Assembly (NCBI GenBank): GCA_033961575.1
Contig: CM066730.1
Location: forward strand, 153,477,523-153,541,522
Direction: 5' to 3'
DNA from: Aselliscus stoliczkanus
Lineage: Eukaryota; Chordata; Mammalia; Chiroptera; Hipposideridae
DNA: 64,000 bases
Shown: piece by piece, positions 59,992-64,000 of the stretch
Layout of the letters: every line of letters begins with the position of its first letter
How positions within the stretch are numbered: the first letter of the stretch is position 1
Translations under genes and position numbers: made by a program
Notes under the pieces: model-generated
Seen by the model: only the letters and a program-made list of their open reading frames with translations
Database searches by the model: none
What the model was told of the DNA's origin: nothing

Positions 59992-61112
59992 CGTCCATCC
60001 TTTCCATCTGGTGAATGCTTACTCTTTTCAAAACTCAACAGAATGTCCCCTTTACTTAAAGCCTCCCGAACTCAACCAGGGAGAAGCAAGCACTGGGTCC
60101 TCTGTGCTCTCACACACTTCAGTTTACCGCTTCAGACTCATCACTGTGCCCGACTCAGTAAGTATTTAATAGATACTTACTGAATAAATGACTCTAGTCA
60201 TAATTACTAGATTATAAACTCAAGGATTATACTGGATTCTTTTAAGTCAGCGGTTCTCAACCGGTGGTGATTTTGGCCCCAGGGGACATTTGCCAACGTC
60301 TGGAGACATTTTTGGTTGTCATAAGCAGGAGGTGGAGAGTGCTACTGGCATCTGGTGCAGAGAGACCAAGGATGCTGCAAACCATTCTACAATGCACAGG
60401 ACAGCCCCTCACAACAAAGAATCATCCAGCCCAGTGTCAACAATGCTGACGTTGAGAAACCCTAATCTAAGTATATCTTTTAAAACCTGGAAAGAGGGCC
60501 GGCCGAGTGGCGCAGTGGTTAAGTGCTGGTTCGGGTCCCACATATGAGGGCCAGTGACACTGCCCTCAAAAAACAAACAAAAAAGCCTGGAAAGAGTGAC
60601 TGCTGACAATAGACTTGTTGTTGAATAAATTGTCCGATAGTTTTCACCAGCTTCTACAAATTTGGCAGGGCCACTAAATCAGGCCTAAGAAATGAACTGA
60701 AGCTACTGATGAAAAGTGAGAAAGCTCTGTTTTTCCGCATTCTCTAAAATACATGCCTCACATTAAACTACCTCCAAATCAAAGCATCCACTACACATGC
60801 ACACGTCTAAGGAAAGCCACTAAAATATTTTTTAAATCCTTGTAGTTACCTCACCTAAGGTAAATTATATTTTCACCCCTCACTCAAAGGTCAGGAACAA
60901 ATTACACCTTTGTAAGTATGCTGGAGAGCAAACATGTTTTAGTCTAAGTTTTGGTTGTTCATCTCATAGCTCTTTACACCGTTGACAAGTTTCTCATTCT
61001 CTCTTACCACTGTTAAATTTCGGATCTCTTCCATGACGCGAGGCCAGAAGGACTGGAGGCTCTGTTGAGCATCACTGCTGCTGGTACCACCAAATCCTCC
61101 CTCCGTGGACAT
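32229..61112 (-). CDS. NFYC: NFYC, nuclear transcription factor Y subunit gamma (whole coding region, nine coding exons)
   Basis: NF-YC binds NF-YB through a histone fold. The dimer recruits NF-YA, and the trimer binds CCAAT boxes of many promoters in the nucleus. Nine coding exons join at 61112-61008, 53775-53704, 52358-52245, 48911-48816, 43779-43606, 40304-40146, 36644-36537, 33671-33612 and 32348-32229. Every junction has AG/GT consensus and the sum is 335 codons plus TGA, the length of the main mammalian isoform. Residues 1-35 hold the N-terminal helix ([15 protein letters not shown]), 36-59 alpha1 ([15 protein letters not shown]), 60-97 the long alpha2, 98-129 alpha3; 130-335 is the Gln-rich activation domain with many QGQ/QVQ motifs, ending PQVTGD. 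All introns are phase 0. The noncoding first exon and promoter lie beyond 64000. No frameshift or damaged site is seen. Identity is certain; only alternative exons are left open. Confidence 0.97.
32349..33611 (-). other. NFYC: NFYC intron 9
   Basis: 1.26 kb, phase 0. Contains one MIR at 33280-33440; the rest is unique sequence with no gene recognised. Confidence 0.9.
33280..33440 (+). repeat. MIR SINE
   Basis: TTCTAGTCCTGGCTCTGCAA, CTCAGTTTACACATCTGTAA and AATGGGGATTTGGGC match MIR. Confidence 0.8.
33612..33671 (-). CDS. NFYC: NFYC exon 9 (residues 277-296)
   Basis: 60 bases, 20 codons, [20 protein letters not shown], between CTCCAG and GTAGGC. A short in-frame cassette that could be skipped without shifting the frame. 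Confidence 0.96.
33705..33830 (+). repeat. MIR SINE 3' half
   Basis: TCATGAAGATCAAACGAGAT, AATGCATATAAAGTGCCCAG and GCCTGGCATAGAACAGG: MIR 3' half. Confidence 0.65.
34700..34800 (+). repeat. L2 LINE 3' end
   Basis: CTAAGCTGCTTGAGGGCAG, TATACCTCCCAGTGCAAAGC and AGAATAAATGAATGACTGA: L2 terminus. Confidence 0.7.
34891..34994 (+). mobile_element. tRNA-derived SINE (GGCCGGCC family)
   Basis: Full copy with head GGGCCGGCCGAGGGGCGC, GGTTCGGGTCC B-box and A-tail. A perfect 12-bp target-site duplication (AAGAAAACTTCC) is at 34879-34890 and 34995-35006. Confidence 0.92.
35400..35750 (+). mobile_element. L1 LINE 3' end
   Basis: AGATACAGAGAACAAGCTGA, GGAATGTAAAGTACAGTATA, ATCTGAAACTAATATAAAAT and TCAACTATAATTGAAAAAA form a typical L1 3' UTR of laurasiatherian mammals, followed by an A-rich tail. 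Confidence 0.7.
36537..36644 (-). CDS. NFYC: NFYC exon 8 (residues 241-276)
   Basis: 108 bases, 36 codons, [20 protein letters not shown] to LATNAQQ, between CCCCAG and GTATGT. Part of the Gln-rich and hydrophobic activation domain. Confidence 0.97.
36786..36941 (+). mobile_element. tRNA-derived SINE, second family
   Basis: Head GGGCTGGCCGAGTGGCTCAG, then a GTTGGTTAAGAGCTCG stretch, GAGCTGAGCTCTGAGCAACA, a TGTTCGAGGCC B-box-like site and a long A-tail. The duplicated target AAAAAAGTTCCTTTTTCA flanks it (36768-36785 and 36942-36959). It shares its first 20 bases with the GGCCGGCC family, then differs. Confidence 0.88.
38955..39067. repeat. Compound (GT)n(GA)n microsatellite
   Basis: A GT run to about 39000 is followed directly by a GA run of over 60 bases with two AAAG interruptions. 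The dipeptide-repeat open frames on both strands are artefacts. Confidence 0.95.
39788..39902. repeat. (GTAT)n / (CA)n microsatellite cluster
   Basis: GTAT units, then CA and TACA runs with interruptions. Confidence 0.9.
40146..40304 (-). CDS. NFYC: NFYC exon 7 (residues 188-240)
   Basis: 159 bases, 53 codons, [15 protein letters not shown] to TGEIQQIP, between TTGCAG and GTAAGC. Gln-rich activation segment. Relative to human as I recall it, the first residue is S for T and an SSA triplet replaces SGT near residues 217-219; both are mild changes. Confidence 0.96.
41212..41290. repeat. GGT/GTGGTG-rich simple repeat
   Basis: Irregular GGTGGTGAGTAG words over about 80 bases; G-rich on the plus strand, C-rich on the NFYC transcript. 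Confidence 0.7.
42560..42985 (+). repeat. L2 LINE 3' region
   Basis: CCTCCAAACCTTTGCTTGTG, GACTAGATTGTGAATTCTT, TGTATCCCCAACATATGGCA and GATGAATAAATAAATTAATG: long L2 in sense orientation. Confidence 0.75.
43606..43779 (-). CDS. NFYC: NFYC exon 6 (residues 130-187)
   Basis: 174 bases, 58 codons, [20 protein letters not shown] to IAQPQQGQ, between CCACAG and GTCTGT. Starts the Gln-rich activation region and includes the [17 protein letters not shown] tract. The donor GTCTGT is non-standard at +3/+4 but has GT and is supported by the exact reading frame. Confidence 0.96.
44540..44628 (-). ncRNA. MIR30C1: microRNA precursor mir-30c-1
   Basis: An 89-base stem-loop, about 3 kb downstream of mir-30e in the same NFYC intron and orientation. 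Mature miR-30c-5p (seed GUAAACA) lies at 44612-44590 on the 5' arm and miR-30c-1-3p at 44573-44552. The whole precursor agrees with the human one as remembered. It forms a cluster with mir-30e and shares its seed, so both would repress overlapping targets. A 226-codon open frame on the opposite strand across this hairpin is fortuitous. Confidence 0.97.
44920..45130 (+). repeat. L2 LINE 3' end
   Basis: AGAATAGAAGCCCTCTGAGG, TAGGCACCCAGTAAGTACTT and GCTGAATGATGAATGG: L2 terminus. Confidence 0.75.
45165..45368. mobile_element. Tigger-type (pogo) DNA transposon relic
   Basis: Begins CAGGCATACCTAAATTTTAT and ends AATATTTCCAAGGTATGCCT, the inverted ends of Tigger1-like elements; the centre is deleted. 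The right-end module (TTTATTCCGGTGGTCGGGAA and TTTACTGTGGTGGTCTGGAA) is present twice in tandem. No transposase frame remains. Confidence 0.75.
47673..47764 (-). ncRNA. MIR30E: microRNA precursor mir-30e
   Basis: A 92-base stem-loop in NFYC intron 5, in the sense orientation of the host gene. The 5' arm mature miR-30e-5p (seed GUAAACA) lies at 47748-47727 and the 3' arm miR-30e-3p at 47706-47685. The hairpin matches the human precursor at every base as I recall it, including the loop. miR-30 family members act with Argonaute to repress many mRNAs in differentiation, fibrosis and heart biology. Probably processed from the NFYC primary transcript; an independent promoter cannot be excluded from sequence. 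Confidence 0.97.
48240..48422. mobile_element. MER5-type (hAT) DNA transposon relic
   Basis: Ends TGGTGGTTCTCAAA and AGAGAGAACCAC are inverted; inside are CAGATTCTGATTCAGC and AGGTGATTCTAACATG, as in MER5A. Confidence 0.75.
48816..48911 (-). CDS. NFYC: NFYC exon 5 (residues 98-129)
   Basis: 96 bases, 32 codons, [20 protein letters not shown] to ELKPPKRQ, between TTACAG and GTGAGC. Contains alpha3 and the C-terminal helix (alphaC), which in the family contacts NF-YA and other partners. Confidence 0.97.
49531..49647 (+). mobile_element. tRNA-derived SINE (GGCCGGCC family)
   Basis: Head GGGCCGGCCGAGTGGTGC, one base missing in the B-box (GGTTCGGTCCC), long A-tail. The target ATCTTATTTAAT is duplicated at 49518-49529 and after the tail (to 49658). 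Confidence 0.9.
49900..50115 (+). mobile_element. L1 LINE 3' end (old L1M type)
   Basis: GATATGCATGTTGAAATATT, TACAGGTGTTCACTGTAAAC and TTTTTTTCATAATAAAATAT: old L1 3' UTR with AATAAA. Confidence 0.65.
50590..51350. mobile_element. Old L1-like LINE segment
   Basis: GAGATTCATCCATGTTGTTG, AGTTGTTTCCAGTTTGGGGC, GCCATTCTAGTGGGTATAAA and TATCTCATTGTGATTTTAAT are familiar old L1-type noncoding blocks. No intact frame; exact subfamily and strand uncertain. Confidence 0.65.
51430..51590 (+). repeat. L2 LINE 3' end
   Basis: CCAGAGCCTAGAACAGTACT and TTAATAAATATTTGTAGAAT: L2 terminus. Confidence 0.75.
52245..52358 (-). CDS. NFYC: NFYC exon 4 (residues 60-97)
   Basis: 114 bases, 38 codons, [12 protein letters not shown] to DNKRRTLQ, between a TTACAG acceptor and GTAATA donor. 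Holds alpha2, the main dimerisation helix with NF-YB ([14 protein letters not shown]). Confidence 0.97.
52590..52700 (-). repeat. MIR SINE
   Basis: AGTGACTTGCCCACGGCCAC and AGGTTTGAATCC: reversed MIR with readable B-box. Confidence 0.75.
52715..52920 (+). repeat. MIR SINE
   Basis: GTGGGAATCAAATGAGATGA and GCACCCGGCACAGGGCCTGG: MIR 3' half in sense. Confidence 0.65.
52965..53180 (+). repeat. MIR SINE carrying a 19-bp tandem duplication
   Basis: TTCCATACCTATAAAATGAA and CACAGGGTTGCTATGAGGAG are MIR-like. A 19-bp unit at 53007-53025 is repeated exactly at 53026-53044. Confidence 0.65.
53019..53044. promoter_or_regulatory. Two AP-1 consensus sites in tandem
   Basis: TGAGTCA occurs at 53019-53025 and 53038-53044 because of the 19-bp duplication. 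The motif is a perfect AP-1 site; function is inferred only. Confidence 0.45.
53704..53775 (-). CDS. NFYC: NFYC exon 3 (residues 36-59)
   Basis: 72 bases, 24 codons, from [10 protein letters not shown] to MKLDEDVK, between TTTCAG and GTGAAT. Carries alpha1 and the L1 region of the histone fold, including the basic stretch RIKKIMK that contacts DNA phosphates in the family. Confidence 0.97.
55145..55400 (-). repeat. L2 LINE fragment, degraded
   Basis: TTCATTTACTCATTCATGC, TACACTACTATGTGAAAGAT and AACTTTTAGTTTAATTG resemble a reversed L2 3' end. Confidence 0.45.
56640..56810. mobile_element. MER5-type (hAT) relic
   Basis: CATTCTCAACCTTGGCTGCA, GAACCATCTGGGGAGCTTTT and GGTTAAGAACCACTGC: MER5A pattern with inverted ends. 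Confidence 0.75.
56830..56960. mobile_element. Second MER5-type (hAT) relic
   Basis: TTGCCTGGGAACTCAGAACA, ATGCAGAATCTCAGGCTCTA and TTTGAGAAGCACTGC follow MER5 order directly after the previous copy. Confidence 0.65.
57995..58070 (-). repeat. L2 LINE fragment
   Basis: GATTTATTGTGCACCTATTA and TATACTAAACACTCTAAGGA: reversed L2 terminus. Confidence 0.55.
58320..58800 (+). mobile_element. Old L1M LINE 3' end
   Basis: TTCACTGCAGCATCATTCAC, CCCAACTGCCCACTGGCAGA, GAATGGTGGTTACCAGGGGC and AACGGTAAGATGGTAAATT are typical L1M 3' sequence. Confidence 0.75.
59270..59440 (+). repeat. L2 LINE 3' end
   Basis: CCACCAGAATACATGTTCGG, CACAGTAGCTAGCATAGCC and GTAGGTGCATAACAAGC: L2 terminus. Confidence 0.6.
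59850..59925 (+). mobile_element. L1 3' end inserted in L2
   Basis: GGACACCTGAAACCTCTATA and TCAGTGTCACCCAAATACAT: short 3' end of a laurasiatherian-type L1, leading into the TA tract. Confidence 0.6.
59926..59988. repeat. (TA)n microsatellite
   Basis: About 60 bases of uninterrupted TA at the tail of the L1 fragment. Confidence 0.95.
60250..60468. mobile_element. MER20 (hAT) DNA transposon relic
   Basis: GCGGTTCTCAACCGGTGGTG, GGGGACATTTGCCAACGTCT, TGCACAGGACAGCCCCTCAC and GACGTTGAGAAACCCT: nearly full MER20 with inverted ends. Confidence 0.85.
60497..60585 (+). mobile_element. tRNA-derived SINE with internal deletion
   Basis: Head GGCCGGCCGAGTGGCGCAG and tail CCAGTGACACTGCCC are intact, but about 24 bases between A-box and B-box (the GGGAAGCCAGCGGCC part) are missing. 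The target CCTGGAAAGAG is duplicated at 60486-60496 and 60586-60596. Confidence 0.9.
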
Positions 61113-61120
61113 TCTGACAA
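61008..61120 (-). CDS. NFYC: NFYC exon 2 (first coding exon, residues 1-35)
   Basis: Acceptor TTTTCAG precedes eight 5' UTR bases (TTGTCAGA) and the ATG at 61112. Encodes [17 protein letters not shown] and the N-terminal helix of the histone fold, ending NLTV at a GTAAGAG donor. The ATG begins the conserved N-terminus, so an in-frame ATG 24 bases upstream in the intron is not used. Confidence 0.97.
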
Positions 61121-64000
61121 CTGAAAACAAGCACATACGTGAGACACATTAGAAATAATAAAGTCAGACTTTCTGTACAGGTTATTTATATATTGCCTTG
61201 TGGATGTTTTCACTAATTCATCAACTTTTTAGTCTGAAAAGGTATATAAAATTGTGAAGAGGTTTTTAACACAGGCTTAAATCTTAGCAAAAACACATGT
61301 GGGAAAAGTTTTCCCTTCTCTCCAGTTTATACCTCAGAGACCATCAAGGAGCTCCAACTGGCAAATCTAAAATTGCTAGAAATCCAAACTGAAATCCTAA
61401 TGTAAACCAAGGGCTTTTAATGTCTCGTCGTGGTGGGGGACGGCATCTGGTTGCCCCAGTCTGGTCTGTACATTTTCAACGCCATTCCCTCCAGTGTATT
61501 TTCAAGTTCTCTGTGGCTCTCACTCCATGCCACAGCCTGCAGCAGATACAGTATGAGTTCCCGGTGACTCATACTTTACATGCAAACCAAAGTCTTAAAA
61601 TATAAGAGTCAAGTTTATTCTTTTGTTTTAAACACTATGACCCCATTTCTTTGGGGCTATGGATGATTATTCCTTCTAATCTTAAGCTGATTTGCCTCAA
61701 AGGACACAAAAGCACTACCGTGTAGGCCAATAATTGAGTGGGTGGCATGAAGTCTGAACTGAAACACTTCCCAGTTTTTTCCTTACCTGAACCTCACTGT
61801 TAGGCACAAAGCCAAACAAAGCACATCATCAACTGGAAGCTCTGATGGTTGACAAACAACAGGGAACTAAATTGAGGAGAGAAGAGGGTCAGAACCTGCA
61901 TCCAGCCAACTGCTTTGTGATGGAGAGGGAAGATCAGTAAGGATCCCCACTGCAGGTAATGTTGTGATGTCCTAACTAAAAGGTCCACAGGAAGAAAGTA
62001 AAGAACTCCAGATGGTTTAAATGCTTATCTGGCAAATACTTAAATGCAAGAAACAGTTTAATTAAACACAAAGAATTAGATACCTAGTGATGTCCTAAGA
62101 ATTTCTATTGTGGGAAATTATCTGAAAAAGTTTAACATGACAGTGACAGGATGCTGGTGCGACAGCTATGTAAGCCATTAAGAACTAATTTGGAAGGGCT
62201 GAAAAAAAAGCACCCGAGAAAGGTGTCGCCTGACCTAATGTGTTATCTTCCTGGCTCCATGTGGATGCATGCTGGACAGACCACTCTCCCTTAGCAGAGT
62301 GGAATAAAGACTGATAAATGTAGGTTTAGACTGTGAAGATGTTTGATTCACTCTGAAATGTTTGCCTGGGATTGTCCTAGAGGCCTCTGGTTATTTTTCT
62401 GTTTCCTTCTAAAGGAAATGATGAAAGGAAAGAAATGGAAAGAAAACAAGAGTACAATCTTCAAAGCAGATTTCACTCTGGTGTAATGACATTAGTGGGT
62501 GATGATGTAATGGGAAAAGGTTTGGAGCCAATTTCTGGTGCTGGAGGCCTACTAGAAGCTCTATACATCGACATGAACTCTCAGTCCTAGGAAGCAATAC
62601 GATCTTGGAATTTCTGGAGGGAATTAAAGTGACGAGTGTTGGATCACAGTTGGAAATGACTAGATAAAATCCTGAGTCCTAAACCATGTAAGGTCCTTGA
62701 CTCAGCCCCATTACATTTTCACGTATCGCCACATGCATATTATAGCCTACACACTATTCTTTTAGATGTACTGAGAACAAAGAAATCAGGGTAATCTAAA
62801 GAAGTTTAATTATTTTTATTTACAGATTCTTATAAGGTACTTGTGACAATGAAGAGAGTGAGACTCTAATCTTTTAAAATGGGGCAAATAAAAAACTCTA
62901 GAAATGAAAATAATTATCAAAAAAACTTAAAAATAAGAATCTAACCTTTTATTGTATGGATCCATGGACATGCCTCTTAGCAAAATCTACCCTGCAAACT
63001 GCTATAGTCTAAGGAGGAAGATGCACGACTGCCAGTGTGATATCTTTGTATACTTGCTTATGATAAATAGGTTTAGTATGAGTGTAAAGGTCTGTGAGAT
63101 TTAGAATGCTGCTAACAACTTTTGGTTGTCCTCCGATCTCTTCCCACAAACATTGTAAAAGCGAAAACAATTCAGGAAGCACTCTTTAAACTCTCTGTGC
63201 ACGGTCCACTTTGAAATTTTGCAGTGCCCCAATCAATGAAGGACGTGTTGGCACAACCAGTTCCCGGATATGTGTGCAGTCAATAGATCATGAATGAATC
63301 TTTGGCTGGCTCAGAGCCACATACTGTTGGAATGGGGGTTGAATACAAAACAGAAGTTAAATATTTCTGGAACTCAAAAAATGATTTAAAGGTTAAGTTT
63401 TTAACTTGAGAGGCCCATCTGAATTAGATAACCACAAATGGATAATGGCAAAAATATATATATCAATAATAATGTCCTTTATATTTTACTGCATTATAGA
63501 AGTTTAGGACTTCAAAAAAACACATTAAGAACTACCCAGGCCCACCCCTCTAAAAGATGCTCGCAGCTCTACTTCGATGTCTGCCGAACCCCCTCAATCC
63601 CACCCTAAGTGGTCCATGAGCTGAAAATGAGCTCCTCCCTCTCCAGTTCTGGGAAACTGGCTTTCTAGTAAGGCATCCTTTTCCATCTTTCGACAGCTCT
63701 GACTGTTCTTTACATTAAGTTGAATTTACAAACAAAGTTCCATTTAAGCTTTGGATTCAGACTTATAGCTTTTATGATTTTTCCATTCAAAAACCTCTTT
63801 TTATAAATTCTGACCAAAAACCAAAGATCATCTCCTCACCAGAGGCAGAAGATCCTCTCATGAAGAAAAACAGGAAAAGGTTTGGAACATATTTTCTAGC
63901 GTCTTTGCAGAGAGATGATTAGTAGCTAATTCTTTTAATACTTCTTGGAAGAACACAAATTGTTACTGTAAATTCCTAGAAAAAGTGAGTAATTTGAATC
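61121..64000 (-). other. NFYC: NFYC intron 1 (partial)
   Basis: AT-rich, CpG-poor sequence upstream of the exon 2 acceptor. No CpG island, first exon or recognised gene; the NFYC promoter must lie outside. Most of it is unique, with possible old repeat traces near 63540-63780. Confidence 0.85.

Larger units (their letters stand above)
59640..60190 (+). repeat. L2 LINE split by an L1 3' end
   Basis: 59700-59830 (CAGGGCCTCCGCACC, GGAGGCCTTCCCCTTGG) and 60000-60190 (CAGTAAGTATTTAATAG, CTTACTGAATAAATGA) read as parts of one L2 interrupted by an L1 tail and (TA)n. Confidence 0.55.
53776..61007 (-). other. NFYC: NFYC intron 2
   Basis: 7.2 kb, phase 0. Contains L2, L1, MER5, MER20 and SINE copies and a (TA)n tract. 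53900-55130, 55600-56630 and 57000-57950 are largely unique; short open frames there match nothing I know. Confidence 0.9.

Noticed and set aside
61113..61136. Upstream in-frame ATG extending NFYC by eight residues
   Set aside because: It lies in the intron before the TTTTCAG acceptor, so it is not in the mRNA.

Overview
This window is mammalian nuclear DNA. It carries parts of two neighbouring genes, both read from the minus strand: the whole coding part of NFYC (gamma subunit of the CCAAT-binding factor NF-Y), with miR-30e and miR-30c-1 inside one of its introns, and the first coding exon of KCNQ4 (voltage-gated potassium channel Kv7.4). The order NFYC then KCNQ4, in the same direction, is that of human chromosome 1p34, so the window is the reverse complement of the usual human orientation. 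Abundant old MIR, L2, L1, MER5, MER20 and Tigger copies show a placental mammal. I see no Alu, rodent B1/B2, ruminant Bov-tA, carnivore SINEC or horse ERE. A young tRNA-derived SINE with a GGCCGGCC head and intact target-site duplications, together with L1 3' ends of a type I associate with Laurasiatheria, points to a laurasiatherian, possibly a bat. That species guess is inference only.

Layout. 1-20262: GC-rich KCNQ4 intron 1, full of MIR and L2 relics, with one old LTR and one unexplained CpG-rich block near 3540-3990. 20263-20576: KCNQ4 exon 1 (start codon, 104 complete codons, GT donor), lying in a strong CpG island of about 20110-21250. 21250-31430: intergenic DNA with a 43-bp triplicated repeat, a second CpG-rich patch, a (TG)n tract and a HAL1/L1-like fragment. 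31430-32228: NFYC 3' UTR with its AATAAA. 32229-61112: nine NFYC coding exons that join exactly, without a gap, into a 335-codon reading frame. 61121-64000: the intron leading up to the NFYC 5' noncoding exon, which is not in the window.

How it works together. NF-YC pairs with NF-YB through a histone fold (exons 2-5 here) and activates CCAAT promoters through its glutamine-rich part (exons 6-10). miR-30e and miR-30c-1 sit in sense orientation in the intron between the histone-fold and glutamine-rich exons, so they can be made from the NFYC primary transcript. KCNQ4 is a separate tissue-restricted gene with its own CpG-island promoter. I found no bacterial-type operon, CRISPR array or unknown multi-gene system. 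The most interesting unexplained items are regulatory: the intronic CpG block, the 43-bp repeat array with ATF6/CRE-like motifs, a CAGAC-rich minisatellite and a duplicated AP-1 site.
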